Source of the DNA: Pseudomonas sp. MWU16-30317
Lineage (GTDB): Bacteria; Pseudomonadota; Gammaproteobacteria; Pseudomonadales; Pseudomonadaceae
DNA length: 64,000 nucleotides
Assembly (NCBI RefSeq): GCF_020515695.1
Contig: NZ_JAIWJA010000010.1
Coordinates: 124,001 to 188,000, forward strand
Direction of reading: 5' to 3'
Each line of letters begins with the position of its first letter. Position 1 is the stretch's first letter. The position numbers and the translations under genes were made by a program. The notes beneath the pieces were generated by a model that ran no database searches, was not told the DNA's origin, and saw nothing but the letters and a program-made list of their open reading frames with translations. This document shows positions 8,245-17,782 of the stretch, in pieces.

Positions 8245-9558
8245 TTACGCCACCGCATGTTCCGGCCGACCCAGCAAGCGATCACAGATCACCGCCGCCA
8301 GCAGCGCCAGCACCGACGGCACCAGCCAGGCCAGGCCTTGATCACTCAGCGGCAAGTGTGCCAACACGTCCGGCAGGTAGCTGGCGTAGCTGGTGCCTTT
8401 GATCGCATCGACCATACCGAACACCAACGCGACCAGCATCACCGGCGCCACGATGCGCCCTTGCGAATGCCAGAACCCTTTGCAAAAACTCAACGCTACC
8501 AACGCGATGCACGGCGGGTAGATTGCCGTCAGCACCGGGATCGAGAAGTGAATCAGGTTGGTCAATCCGAGGTTCGACACCAGCAACGAAAACAAGGCCA
8601 GCGCGACGACCAGGGCTTTATAGGGCAGTCGCAGCGCCTCGCTGAAATACTCGGCACACGCACAGGTCAGGCCCACCGCAGTGACAAGGCACGCCAGCGA
8701 GATCAGTACCGCCAAAAATACGCTACCGATCGACCCGAAGGTGTGTTGCACATAAGCGTGCAATACCGCCGCGCCATTACCCGCGCCCGCAGCGATGGAG
8801 TGGCTGCCCGCGCCCAAGCGGAACAGGCTGAAGTAGACCAGTGCCAGGCCAACCCCGGCGATCAGGCCGGCAATGATCGCGTAGCGGGTAATCAACTGCG
8901 GCGACTCGACGCCGCGCGAACGGATGGCATTGACGATGACGATGCCAAACACCAGCGCCCCAAGGGTATCCATGGTCAGGTAACCATTGATGAACCCCTG
9001 CGAGAACGGCGAGGCCGCATACTCGGGTACCGCGTCACCAATGGGACCAGCCGGCAGCACGAACGCGGCAATCCCCAGCGCAGCCAAGGCGACGATCTTC
9101 AACGGCGCCAGAAAGCGCCCTACCGTGTCCAGCAGCTTGCCCGGGTACAGCGAGATGAAGAACACCAGGATGAAATACACCAGGCTGTAGAGGAACAGCG
9201 GCAATGGGCCGTCACCTGTGAGCGGCGCCATGCCGACTTCGAAAGACACCGTGGCCGTGCGCGGCGTCGCGAACAACGGCCCTACCGCCAGATAGCACAC
9301 CGCCGCCAGGATACCGCCGGCCACTTTGCCGATCGGGCTGCTGAGTGCATCCATGCCACCGCCGACCTTGGCCAGCGCCACTACCGTGACGACCGGCAGG
9401 CCGACAGCCGTGATCAGGAAGCCCAGCGCTGCCATCCACACATGGGGCCCCGCCTGCAGGCCGACCATTGGCGGGAAAATGATGTTGCCGGCGCCCACGA
9501 ACAGGGCGAAGGTCATGAAACCCAGTGCCAGGATGTCCTGGCCTTTCAACACTTTCAT
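8245..9558 (-). CDS. brnQ: Branched-chain amino acid transporter, BrnQ/LIVCS family
   Basis: A sodium-coupled carrier for leucine, isoleucine and valine in the inner membrane. The hydrophobic profile fits about 12 membrane segments. The N-terminus MKVLKGQDILALGFMTFALFVGAGN continuing into IIFPP is the family signature (split here by the discontinuous helix at GAGN). The length of 437 residues from the ATG at 9558 equals that of the Pseudomonas BraB/BraZ carriers. A second in-frame ATG at 9576 is possible; neither has a clear Shine-Dalgarno sequence, so the start is not certain. It is a single-gene unit. Confidence 0.93.
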   Translation of the reverse strand: MKVLKGQDILALGFMTFALFVGAGNIIFPPMVGLQAGPHVWMAALGFLITAVGLPVVTVVALAKVGGGMDALSSPIGKVAGGILAAVCYLAVGPLFATPRTATVSFEVGMAPLTGDGPLPLFLYSLVYFILVFFISLYPGKLLDTVGRFLAPLKIVALAALGIAAFVLPAGPIGDAVPEYAASPFSQGFINGYLTMDTLGALVFGIVIVNAIRSRGVESPQLITRYAIIAGLIAGVGLALVYFSLFRLGAGSHSIAAGAGNGAAVLHAYVQHTFGSIGSVFLAVLISLACLVTAVGLTCACAEYFSEALRLPYKALVVALALFSLLVSNLGLTNLIHFSIPVLTAIYPPCIALVALSFCKGFWHSQGRIVAPVMLVALVFGMVDAIKGTSYASYLPDVLAHLPLSDQGLAWLVPSVLALLAAVICDRLLGRPEHAVA

Positions 9559-9869
9559 CAGGGGGAAACCACACATTCAAATCGGAATTTAGAGGGGGAT
9601 TTCCCAAGGGTGCGGGAAATGTGATCGGCCGCGATGGAGGCCAATCCTTAAGAGCACGTCAGCCCCTTTTGAGGGCAACACGCGCAAAGCGGCGGCTAGG
9701 GTAGCGAAAATGCGCATAAAACGCACTTTTTAAGGGCCGAGAACCGATAAAGCGCACCAGAATCAGACGCGTCCTACCTTCAATAACTGGTTGTCGAGCA
9801 GTTGCCGCCCACAACAACGACAAAGGCCACCCGAAGGTGGCCTTTGTGTGCAGAGCGATCAATCCAGCC
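9559..9869. other. brnQ upstream / sucD downstream region
   Basis: There is no credible gene in these 311 bp. The part next to sucD holds its terminator (9822-9845). The brnQ side holds a short hairpin (GCCCC/GGGC near 9662-9676) and A/T-rich patches near 9708-9735, but no promoter I would defend. Confidence 0.4.
9822..9845 (-). terminator. Terminator after sucCD
   Basis: Stem AAAGGCCACC (9822-9831) and GGTGGCCTTT (9836-9845) around a CGAA/TTCG loop, 25 bp after the sucD stop. The T-run is short (TTTGTCGTT), so efficiency is uncertain. Confidence 0.8.
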
Positions 9870-10757
9870 TTAGGCCTTCTTGACTTCCCAGCCAGTCAGC
9901 TCGGCCAGGGCCTTGCCGATGTCGGCCAGCGAACGCACGGTCTTCACGCCAGCGTCTTGCAGCGCAGCGAATTTCTCGTCTGCAGTGCCTTTGCCGCCGG
10001 AGATGATCGCGCCAGCATGGCCCATGCGCTTGCCCGGAGGAGCAGTCACACCCGCAATGTAGGAAACCACAGGCTTGGTCACGTTAGCCTTGATGTAGGC
10101 CGCCGCTTCTTCTTCAGCCGAACCGCCGATCTCGCCGATCATGACGATCGCTTCGGTCTTCGGGTCTTCCTGGAACAGCTTCAGGATGTCGATGAAGTTG
10201 GAGCCCGGGATCGGGTCACCGCCGATGCCGACACAGGTGGACTGACCGAAACCGGCGTCAGTGGTCTGCTTCACGGCTTCATAGGTCAGGGTGCCGGAAC
10301 GGGAAACGATACCGACCTTGCCTGGCAAGTGAATGTGACCAGGCATGATGCCGATCTTGCACTCGCCCGGCGTGATCACGCCTGGGCAGTTAGGGCCGAT
10401 CAGGGTAACGCCCAGCTCGTCGCATTTGACCTTCGCGTCCAGCATGTCCAGGGTAGGAATGCCTTCAGTGATGCAGATGATCAGCTTGATGCCGCCGAAC
10501 GCCGCTTCAAGGATGGAGTCCTTGCAGAACGGAGCCGGTACGTAGATCACACTGGCAGTAGCGCCGGTCTTTTCCACAGCTTCGCGAACAGTGTTGAATA
10601 CCGGCAGGTTCAGGTGCGTGGTGCCGCCTTTGCCTGGGGTAACGCCGCCGACCATCTTGGTGCCGTAGGCGATGGCTTGTTCGGAGTGGAAAGTACCTTG
10701 CGAGCCGGTGAAGCCCTGGCAGATGACTTTGGTGTCTTTATTGATCAGGACGCTCAT
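9870..10757 (-). CDS. sucD: Succinyl-CoA synthetase (ADP-forming) alpha subunit
   Basis: This is the alpha subunit of the TCA enzyme that converts succinyl-CoA to succinate with NTP synthesis. The 295 residues include the CoA-binding N-terminal Rossmann domain (ICQGFTGSQGTFH) and the phosphorylated His in MGHAGAIISG. The ATG overlaps the sucC stop by one base (TAATG), so translation is coupled. A terminator follows. The gene ends the sdh-suc cluster. Confidence 0.97.
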   Translation of the reverse strand: MSVLINKDTKVICQGFTGSQGTFHSEQAIAYGTKMVGGVTPGKGGTTHLNLPVFNTVREAVEKTGATASVIYVPAPFCKDSILEAAFGGIKLIICITEGIPTLDMLDAKVKCDELGVTLIGPNCPGVITPGECKIGIMPGHIHLPGKVGIVSRSGTLTYEAVKQTTDAGFGQSTCVGIGGDPIPGSNFIDILKLFQEDPKTEAIVMIGEIGGSAEEEAAAYIKANVTKPVVSYIAGVTAPPGKRMGHAGAIISGGKGTADEKFAALQDAGVKTVRSLADIGKALAELTGWEVKKA

Positions 10758-11923
10758 TACTTGCCCTCCGCAGCTTTGACGACTTGTTGAGCAGCGTCGG
10801 TCAGGCTGGTAGCAGCGATGATGTTCAGACCGCTTTCTGCCAGTACTTTAGCGCCCAGGTCAGCGTTGTTGCCTTCAAGACGGACAACGACCGGGATTTT
10901 CACGCCGACTTCTTTCACGGCGCCAATGATGCCTTCGGCAATCATGTCGCAGCGAACGATGCCGCCGAAGATGTTGACCAGAACGGCCGCGACGTTGGTG
11001 TCGGACAGAATGATCTTGAACGCTTCGGTTACGCGCTCTTTGGTAGCACCACCGCCTACGTCGAGGAAGTTGGCTGGCTTGCCGCCGTGCAGGTTGACGA
11101 TGTCCATGGTACCCATGGCCAGGCCAGCACCATTGACCATGCAGCCGATGTTGCCTTCAAGGGCAACGTAGTTCAGTTCGAACTTGGCAGCGTGAGCTTC
11201 GCGCGGGTCGTCCTGCGATGGATCGTGGAAGCCCTTGAGCTTCGGCTGACGATACATGGCGTTGGCGTCGATGTTGATCTTGGCGTCCAGGCAATGCAGA
11301 TCGCCATCAGCCTTGATCACCAGCGGATTGACTTCCAGCAGGGCCAGATCGTGGTCCTGGAACAGCTTGGCCAGGCCGACGAAGATCTTGGCGAACTGGG
11401 CGACTTGCTTGCCTTCCAGACCCAGTTGGAACGCCAGGTCACGACCCTGGAATGGCTGAGCGCCAACCAGTGGATCGATAGTGGCCTTGAGAATCTTTTC
11501 AGGAGTGTCGTGAGCGATCTTCTCGATGTCCACGCCACCTTCGGTGGAAGCCATGAACACGATACGGCGGCTCGAACGGTCTACAACGGCGCCCAGGTAC
11601 AGCTCTTTGGCGATGTCGGTGCAGGATTCGACCAGGATCTTGGTGACGGGTTGACCGTTGGCGTCAGTCTGGTAAGTCACCAGACGCTTGCCCAACCACT
11701 GCTGTGCGAAAGCCTTGGCGTCTTCCTTGCTGCGAACCAGCTTGACGCCGCCCGCTTTACCGCGACCACCGGCGTGGACCTGAGCCTTGACGACCCATTC
11801 AGTGCCACCGATCTTGTCGCAGGCTTCTGCCGCTGCTTCGGGGGTGTCTACTGCGTAACCTGTCGATACTGGCAGGCCGTACTCAGCGAACAGCTGCTTA
11901 CCCTGATACTCGTGAAGATTCAT
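10757..11923 (-). CDS. sucC: Succinyl-CoA synthetase (ADP-forming) beta subunit
   Basis: The beta subunit carries the nucleotide-binding ATP-grasp domain (VKAQVHAGGRGKAGG) and the C-terminal ligase domain (NIFGGIVRCD). The 388 residues from the ATG at 11923 (MNLHEYQGKQLF) are the standard length; an upstream in-frame start would add 21 unrelated residues. It is preceded by a 215-bp spacer from lpdG that contains strong secondary structure, and is coupled to sucD by TAATG. Confidence 0.97.
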   Translation of the reverse strand: MNLHEYQGKQLFAEYGLPVSTGYAVDTPEAAAEACDKIGGTEWVVKAQVHAGGRGKAGGVKLVRSKEDAKAFAQQWLGKRLVTYQTDANGQPVTKILVESCTDIAKELYLGAVVDRSSRRIVFMASTEGGVDIEKIAHDTPEKILKATIDPLVGAQPFQGRDLAFQLGLEGKQVAQFAKIFVGLAKLFQDHDLALLEVNPLVIKADGDLHCLDAKINIDANAMYRQPKLKGFHDPSQDDPREAHAAKFELNYVALEGNIGCMVNGAGLAMGTMDIVNLHGGKPANFLDVGGGATKERVTEAFKIILSDTNVAAVLVNIFGGIVRCDMIAEGIIGAVKEVGVKIPVVVRLEGNNADLGAKVLAESGLNIIAATSLTDAAQQVVKAAEGK

Positions 11924-12060
11924 GCTTATTACCGTCTTCGTTAGGTACTGCGCGTTCGGCGCTGCACTGTGAAAGTGCCGCACCACCTGTGACTGCTGCT
12001 CGCAAGAACCCTATCCCGGCCGACGGCGCGTGGACCTGGCCTGAATCGAGACCTTGCGAG
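11924..12060 (-). promoter_or_regulatory. Structured leader of sucC (candidate sucC RNA motif)
   Basis: In the sucC transcript, CTCGCAAG (12060-12053) pairs perfectly with CTTGCGAG (12006-11999). A GGCC:GGCC stem nests inside. A small hairpin GCACT-TTCAC-AGTGC lies closer to the ATG. sucC and sucA leader RNA motifs have been described for Pseudomonas by comparative genomics. Membership of this sequence is inferred from position and fold, not from a covariance search. Confidence 0.5.
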
Positions 12061-12084
12061 GTCGAGTCCGACGAACATTCCGCG

Positions 12085-12126
12085 GTGGGCCCTGCAGGCA
12101 GGGCTCACGACGGGCAGCGCGTCGTG
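12085..12126 (-). other. Two adjoining hairpins after lpdG
   Basis: The first, read leftward from the lpdG stop, is CACGACG-CGCTGCC-CGTCGTG (12126-12106). The second is GTGAGCCCT/GGGCCCAC-type pairing at 12108-12085. The two share three bases, so they could be mutually exclusive. Neither has a T-run. They may be processing or partial termination sites between lpdG and sucC. Confidence 0.45.
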
Positions 12127-12138
12127 GTTTCTTATTGT

Positions 12139-13575
12139 TTAACGCTTTTTGCGGTTGGCAATGTGGATGGCGCCGCCATTCACAGCCAAGGCCGCTTCGT
12201 GCAGGGCTTCGGACAGGGTCGGGTGCGAGAACACCATCATCCCCAAGTCTTCGGCACTGGTGCCGAATTCCATGCCGATCGCGCCCTGCTGAACCAGTTC
12301 TGCAGCGCTCGGGCCAATGACGTGAACACCCAATACGCGGTCAGTCTTGGCGTCGGCGATGACCTTGACGAAACCGCCGGTATCGTTTGCAGCCATGGCA
12401 CGGCCACTGGCGGCGAACGGGAAGGTGCCCACGTTAACTTCAACGCCTTCAGCCTTCAAGGCCTGTTCGGTCTTGCCGACCCACGCGATTTCCGGGTGAG
12501 TGTAGATGACCGATGGGATCAGGTCGTAGTTCATCTGGGTCTTGTGACCCTTGATGCGCTCGACGACCATGATGCCCTCTTCAGAAGCCTTGTGGGCCAG
12601 CATCATGCCGCGGACCACGTCACCGATGGCGTAGACGCCCGGTACGCTGGTGGCACAGTAATCGTCGACGAAGATGAAACCACGTTCGTCGATGTCTACA
12701 CCGCTGTCAGTGGCCAGCAATTCGGTGGTCACAGGACGGCGACCAACGGCAACGATCAGCTTGTCGAAAGTGATGGTCTGCTCGCCATTGGCGTCAGTGT
12801 AGGTGACCACGACTTCTTCGCCGTTGACCTTGGAGCCCGTGACGCGAGCGCCCAGCTTGATGTCCAGGCCTTGTTTGGTCAGGGTCTTGTAGGCTTCCTT
12901 GGACACTGCGGCATCGGCGGCGACCAGGAAGGTTTCCAGCGCTTCAAGCACGGTGACCTGAGCACCCAGACGCGACCATACCGAACCCAGTTCCAGACCG
13001 ATGACGCCAGCGCCGATCACGCCCAGACGCTTAGGTACAGTCTGGAATTCCAGAGCACCGGTGGAATCGACGATAACGTTCTGGTCGACCGGAGCCGGTG
13101 GAATATCGATCGGACGCGAACCGGAAGCCAAGATCACGTTATCGGCCTCGATTACTTCAACAGTGCCGTCGACACCGGTGACTTCGACTTTCTTGCCGGC
13201 CAGCAGCTTGCCGTGGCCTTGCAGGGTGGTCACGCCGTTGGCTTTGAACAGGGTGGCAACACCAGAGGTCAGGCCTTTGACGATATTGGCCTTGCGACCG
13301 ACCATGGCCGGTACGTCCATGGTCACGCCAGCGTGGTTGATACCATGGATGGCGAAGCCGGACTCGGCTTCATGGAACTTCCAGGAGCTGTCCAGCAGCG
13401 CCTTGGAGGGAATGCAACCTACGTTCAGGCAAGTACCGCCCAGGGCCAGCTTGCCCTCCTTGTCCTGATACTTCTCGATGCAGGCAGTCTTGAGGCCAAG
13501 CTGCGCAGCCTTGATGGCGGCCACGTAGCCGCCAGGGCCTGCGCCAATCACTACCAGGTCGAATTTCTGGGTCAT
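12139..13575 (-). CDS. lpdG: Dihydrolipoyl dehydrogenase (E3 of 2-oxoglutarate dehydrogenase)
   Basis: This flavoenzyme reoxidises dihydrolipoamide with NAD+. FAD motif VVIGAGPGGYVAA, redox disulfide GGTCLNVGCIPSKALL, NAD Rossmann motif GVIGAGVIGLELG, and the catalytic His-Glu pair in HPTLSEALHEA. At 478 residues from ATG 13575 (SD AGGAA) it has the usual length; an upstream start was rejected. Being in the suc cluster, it is LpdG, which also serves pyruvate dehydrogenase and the glycine cleavage system in pseudomonads. Confidence 0.96.
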   Translation of the reverse strand: MTQKFDLVVIGAGPGGYVAAIKAAQLGLKTACIEKYQDKEGKLALGGTCLNVGCIPSKALLDSSWKFHEAESGFAIHGINHAGVTMDVPAMVGRKANIVKGLTSGVATLFKANGVTTLQGHGKLLAGKKVEVTGVDGTVEVIEADNVILASGSRPIDIPPAPVDQNVIVDSTGALEFQTVPKRLGVIGAGVIGLELGSVWSRLGAQVTVLEALETFLVAADAAVSKEAYKTLTKQGLDIKLGARVTGSKVNGEEVVVTYTDANGEQTITFDKLIVAVGRRPVTTELLATDSGVDIDERGFIFVDDYCATSVPGVYAIGDVVRGMMLAHKASEEGIMVVERIKGHKTQMNYDLIPSVIYTHPEIAWVGKTEQALKAEGVEVNVGTFPFAASGRAMAANDTGGFVKVIADAKTDRVLGVHVIGPSAAELVQQGAIGMEFGTSAEDLGMMVFSHPTLSEALHEAALAVNGGAIHIANRKKR

Positions 13576-13590
13576 AAATAAATTCCTATT

Positions 13591-13670
13591 AGCTTCAAGC
13601 TTCAAGCTTCAAGCCGTAAGCCAAGACACGCCGTGAACGGATCGAGCCTTGTCGCTTACAGCTTGCAGCT
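13591..13670. repeat. AGCTTCA tandem repeat forming an inverted repeat
   Basis: Three exact tandem heptamers AGCTTCA (13591-13611) are followed by AGCCGTAAGC. The 16-mer at 13606-13621 pairs with 13654-13669 (14 of 16 positions) across a 32-nt loop. It fills the whole sucB-lpdG spacer. Repeats with 'aagcttgaagctt' cores are frequent in Pseudomonas intergenic DNA. Confidence 0.65.
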
Positions 13671-13676
13671 GCTGTT

Positions 13677-14900
13677 TCAGATATCCAGCAACAGACGAGC
13701 TGGGTCTTCCAGCAGGTTCTTGATGGTCACCAGGAAGGTCACGGCTTCTTTACCATCGATCAGACGGTGATCGTAGGACAACGCCAGGTACATCATCGGA
13801 CGGATGACCACCTGATTGTTGATCGCCACCGGACGCTGAATGATGTTGTGCATGCCGAGAATGGCCGCTTGTGGCGGGTTGACGATCGGAGTCGACAGCA
13901 TCGAACCGAAGGTACCACCGTTGGTGATGGTAAACGTACCGCCAGTCATTTCGTCGATCGACAGCTTGCCGTCACGGGCTTTCTTGCCATAGGCAGCGAT
14001 GCCGCCTTCGATTTCAGCCAGGCTCATGCTCTCGGCGTTACGCAGGACCGGAACCACCAGGCCACGGTCGCTGGACACGGCCACACCGATATCGGCATAG
14101 CCGTGGTAAACGATGTCTGCACCATCGATCGACGCGTTGACGGCCGGGAAGCGTTTCAGCGCTTCGGTGGCAGCCTTGACGAAGAACGACATGAAGCCCA
14201 GGCGTACGCCGTTGTGGGACTTCTCGAACAGATCCTTGTACTTCGAACGCAGCGCCATGACTTCGGTCAAGTCGACTTCGTTGAAGGTCGTCAGCATGGC
14301 CATGTTCGACTGGGCTTCGACCAGGCGACGGGCAACGGTGGCACGGACACGAGTCATCGGCACGCGCTTCTCGGTGCGATCGCCAGGCGCGGTCACCACC
14401 GGGGCAGCAGCAGCTGGCGCGGCCGGCTTGGCGGCAACGGGTGCGGACTTCTTGGCTTCGATGGCGGCAACCACGTCTTCCTTGGTCACGCGGCCGTCCT
14501 TGCCAGTGCCCTTGATGCTGCTCAGGGCAATGCCGTTTTCTTCAGCCAGTTTGCGGGCAGCCGGAGCGCCGATAGGATCTTCGTCACCTGCGCCAGCGGC
14601 AGGGGCAGCGGCGGCAGTTGCCGCTACAGCTGGAGCCGCGGCGGCCGGAGCGGCAGCAGCACCGCCCTCTTCGATGGTCGCCAGCAGTTCGTCGGACAGA
14701 ACGGTGTCGCCTTCGTTCTTGACGATCGCGCCCAGGACGCCGTCAGCGGTGGCCAGGACTTCGAGGACGACCTTGTCAGTCTCGATGTCGACGATCAGCT
14801 CATCACGCTTGACTGCATCGCCCGGTTTCTTGTGCCAGGTGGCAACGGTGCCATCGGCAACCGATTCCGGGAAAGTAGGGGCTTTGATCTCGATAGCCAT
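13677..14900 (-). CDS. sucB: Dihydrolipoyllysine succinyltransferase (E2 of 2-oxoglutarate dehydrogenase)
   Basis: This is the E2 core of the 2-oxoglutarate dehydrogenase complex. A single lipoyl domain (residues ~1-77) carries the lipoylated Lys in DIETDKVVLEV. Next is an Ala/Pro-rich linker, then a peripheral-subunit-binding domain (DPIGAPAARKLAEENG..., ~107-145), a second Ala/Pro linker, and the catalytic domain with SYDHRLIDG containing the active-site His. The 407 residues are typical. It lies 42 bp after sucA. Confidence 0.97.
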   Translation of the reverse strand: MAIEIKAPTFPESVADGTVATWHKKPGDAVKRDELIVDIETDKVVLEVLATADGVLGAIVKNEGDTVLSDELLATIEEGGAAAAPAAAAPAVAATAAAAPAAGAGDEDPIGAPAARKLAEENGIALSSIKGTGKDGRVTKEDVVAAIEAKKSAPVAAKPAAPAAAAPVVTAPGDRTEKRVPMTRVRATVARRLVEAQSNMAMLTTFNEVDLTEVMALRSKYKDLFEKSHNGVRLGFMSFFVKAATEALKRFPAVNASIDGADIVYHGYADIGVAVSSDRGLVVPVLRNAESMSLAEIEGGIAAYGKKARDGKLSIDEMTGGTFTITNGGTFGSMLSTPIVNPPQAAILGMHNIIQRPVAINNQVVIRPMMYLALSYDHRLIDGKEAVTFLVTIKNLLEDPARLLLDI

Positions 14901-14942
14901 TATCAGTAATTCCTTAAATTCGGTTTCAGTAGCGCGAAGGCG

Positions 14943-17774
14943 TTAGACAGTGAATGCGTCTTTCAGCAGTTTTTCCTGCTGTTCGGCGTGCATCGAAGCG
15001 TATCCGCAGGCAGGTGCAGCAGAAGCGTCACGACCTGCATATTCGAGTCCCAGCCCCTTCACGTGGTTGCCGATACTGCGACGCAGGTGATGCTGGCTGC
15101 TGTACCAGGCGCCCTGGTTCATAGGCTCTTCCTGACACCACACTGCGTTCTGCAGATTGGTGTAAGGCGCGATGGCCTCCATCAGGTCGTCTTCCGGGAA
15201 CGGGTACAGCTGCTCGATACGCACGATGGCGATATCTTCGCGACCTTCGTTGCGACGTTTTTCCAGCAGGTCGTAGTAGACCTTGCCGCTGCACAGCACC
15301 AGGCGCGTGACCTTGGCTGGATCGAGGGTATCGATCTCCGGGATCACCGTCTGGAACGAGCCGTGGGCCAGATCTTCGAGGGTCGACACTGCCAGCTTGT
15401 GGCGCAGCAGCGACTTCGGCGTCAGCACTACCAGCGGTTTGCGCAACGGACGAATCACCTGGCGGCGCAGCAGATGGTAGATCTGTGCCGGAGTGGTCGG
15501 TACGCACACCTGAATATTGTGCTCGGCGCACAGCTGCAGATAACGCTCCAGACGGGCCGAGGAGTGTTCCGGCCCCTGCCCTTCATAACCGTGCGGCAGC
15601 AGCATGGTCAGACCACACAGACGGCCCCACTTGTGTTCGCCACTGGTGATGAACTGGTCGATCACCACTTGCGCGCCGTTGGCGAAGTCGCCGAACTGGG
15701 CTTCCCAGATCACCAGCGCGTTAGGCTGAGTGGTGGAGTAGCCGTATTCGAACGCCAGCACCGCTTCTTCGGACAGGAACGAGTCGTACAGATCGAAACG
15801 TGGCTGGCCTTCGAAGAGGTTCTGCAGCGGGACGTAGGTACCGGCGTCCTTCTGGTTGTGCAATACCGCGTGACGGTGCGAGAAGGTGCCACGGCCGATG
15901 TCCTGGCCGGTCATGCGGATCGGGTGACCTTCGAACGCCAGGGTCGCGTACGCCATGGTTTCAGCGTAACCCCAGTTGATCGGCAGGCCGCCGGCTTGCA
16001 TTTTCTGGCGGTCTTCGTAGATTTTCGCAACCTGGCGCTGAACCACGAAGCCTTCCGGAATTTCCAGCAGCTTGGCGGACAGCTCTTGCAGGGTCTTGAG
16101 ATCGAACGAGGTGTCGTGACGAGCGGTCCAGGCGTGACCCAGATACGGACGCCAGTCGACGAACAATTCCTTGTTCGGCTCCTTGACCAGGCTTTTCACC
16201 ACGTGCAGACCGTTGTCCAGCGCGTTGCGGTATTCGTCGATCTGCGACTGCACGCTGGCTTCGTCCAGAGCACCGGTCTGGATCAGACTTTGCGCGTAGA
16301 GCTCGCGGGTGGTCGGCTGCTTGGCGATCTTCTGGTACATCAACGGCTGAGTGCCGCTAGGCTCGTCGGCCTCGTTGTGGCCGCGACGGCGGTAGCAGAC
16401 CAGATCGATGACGATGTCGCGCTTGAACTGCATGCGGTAGTCGATGGCCAGCTGGGTAACGAACACCACCGCTTCCGGATCATCGCCGTTGACGTGCAGG
16501 ATCGGCGCTTGAATCATCTTGGCCACGTCGGTGGCGTACTCGGTAGAGCGCGCGTCCAGCGGGTTGCTAATGGTGAAGCCGACCTGGTTGTTGATCACGA
16601 TGTGGATGGTGCCGCCGGTCTTGAAGCCGCGGGTCTGGGACATCTGGAAGGTTTCCAGCACCACACCCTGGCCGGCGAAGGCTGCGTCACCGTGGATCGA
16701 GATCGGCAGGACCTTGTCGCCCACGCTGTCGTTGCGACGATCCTGACGGGCACGAACCGACCCCTCAACCACCGGCGAGACGATTTCCAGGTGGGACGGG
16801 TTGAACGCCATGGCCAGGTGAACTTCGCCGCCTGCGGTCATCACGTTGGACGAGAAGCCCTGGTGATACTTAACGTCGCCGGAGCCCAGCTCGACTTTCT
16901 TCTTGCCTTCGAACTCGTCGAACAACTCGCGCGGGTTCTTGCCAAAGGTGTTGACCAGCACGTTCAGACGACCGCGGTGGGCCATGCCAATGACGATTTC
17001 CTTGGTGCCGTAGGAGCCGGAACGCTGGATCATCTCGTCAAGCATCGGAATCAGGCTCTCGCCGCCTTCCAGGCCGAAGCGCTTGGTGCCCGGGTATTTG
17101 GTACCCAGATATTTTTCCAGACCTTCCGCCGCCGTGACGCGCTCAAGGACGTGGCCCTTGATCTCGGCAGAGAACACCGGACGCCCACGCACACTCTCCA
17201 GACGCTGCTGGAACCAGCTGCGCTGCTCGGAATCGGTGATGTGGGTGAACTCGGAGCCGATGGTGCGGCAATATGTCTGCTGCAAAGCCTCGAGAATTTC
17301 GCGTAGGCTCGCCTCCTCCTTGCCGATGAACAGGTCGCCGGCACGGAAGGTCGTATCCAGATCGGCATTGGTCATGCCGTACTGGTTGATTGACAGGTCT
17401 GCCGGCACCGGACGCTGCCAGAGCCCCAGCGGGTCCAGCTGGGCCGCTTGATGGCCGCGCATGCGGAAGGCCTGAATCAATCGCAGCACGCCAACTTGCT
17501 TCTTCTCGTGCTCGCTGCTCACGCTACCGGCGGAGACCGGTTGAGCGCGGCGCTGGTTCTTTGCCAGCAGCACGAAATGGTCGCGAATTGTCGAGTGCGA
17601 GACATCGGTGGCAGAACTGCCCTCGGAAGGCAGCTTCTGAAAGTAGGTGCGCCATTCTTCTGGCACAGCGTTAGGGTCGTGCAGGTAAAGCTCATAGAGC
17701 TCTTCCACATAGGCAGCGTTACCACCTGAAAGGTGGGCGCTGTTCCACATGCGCTGCATCACGCTTTCTTGCAT
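14943..17774 (-). CDS. sucA: 2-oxoglutarate dehydrogenase E1 component
   Basis: This is the thiamine-diphosphate-dependent decarboxylase of the complex. The 943 residues begin MQESVMQRMWNSAHLSGGN, the characteristic E1o N-terminus that binds E2. Typical motifs are GMAHRGRLNVL and HGDAAFAGQGVV, and the C-terminal half carries the transketolase-type pyrimidine domain. The start ATG has SD GAGGGTG (17789-17783), which is largely buried in a predicted leader stem. It is the first gene of sucAB, after the sdh genes. Confidence 0.97.
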   Translation of the reverse strand: MQESVMQRMWNSAHLSGGNAAYVEELYELYLHDPNAVPEEWRTYFQKLPSEGSSATDVSHSTIRDHFVLLAKNQRRAQPVSAGSVSSEHEKKQVGVLRLIQAFRMRGHQAAQLDPLGLWQRPVPADLSINQYGMTNADLDTTFRAGDLFIGKEEASLREILEALQQTYCRTIGSEFTHITDSEQRSWFQQRLESVRGRPVFSAEIKGHVLERVTAAEGLEKYLGTKYPGTKRFGLEGGESLIPMLDEMIQRSGSYGTKEIVIGMAHRGRLNVLVNTFGKNPRELFDEFEGKKKVELGSGDVKYHQGFSSNVMTAGGEVHLAMAFNPSHLEIVSPVVEGSVRARQDRRNDSVGDKVLPISIHGDAAFAGQGVVLETFQMSQTRGFKTGGTIHIVINNQVGFTISNPLDARSTEYATDVAKMIQAPILHVNGDDPEAVVFVTQLAIDYRMQFKRDIVIDLVCYRRRGHNEADEPSGTQPLMYQKIAKQPTTRELYAQSLIQTGALDEASVQSQIDEYRNALDNGLHVVKSLVKEPNKELFVDWRPYLGHAWTARHDTSFDLKTLQELSAKLLEIPEGFVVQRQVAKIYEDRQKMQAGGLPINWGYAETMAYATLAFEGHPIRMTGQDIGRGTFSHRHAVLHNQKDAGTYVPLQNLFEGQPRFDLYDSFLSEEAVLAFEYGYSTTQPNALVIWEAQFGDFANGAQVVIDQFITSGEHKWGRLCGLTMLLPHGYEGQGPEHSSARLERYLQLCAEHNIQVCVPTTPAQIYHLLRRQVIRPLRKPLVVLTPKSLLRHKLAVSTLEDLAHGSFQTVIPEIDTLDPAKVTRLVLCSGKVYYDLLEKRRNEGREDIAIVRIEQLYPFPEDDLMEAIAPYTNLQNAVWCQEEPMNQGAWYSSQHHLRRSIGNHVKGLGLEYAGRDASAAPACGYASMHAEQQEKLLKDAFTV

Positions 17775-17782
17775 GCTTGGTC

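Noticed and set aside
9559..9869. A T-box or leader for brnQ
   Set aside because: T-boxes are not expected in Pseudomonas, and neither a T-box sequence nor a convincing leader could be seen.
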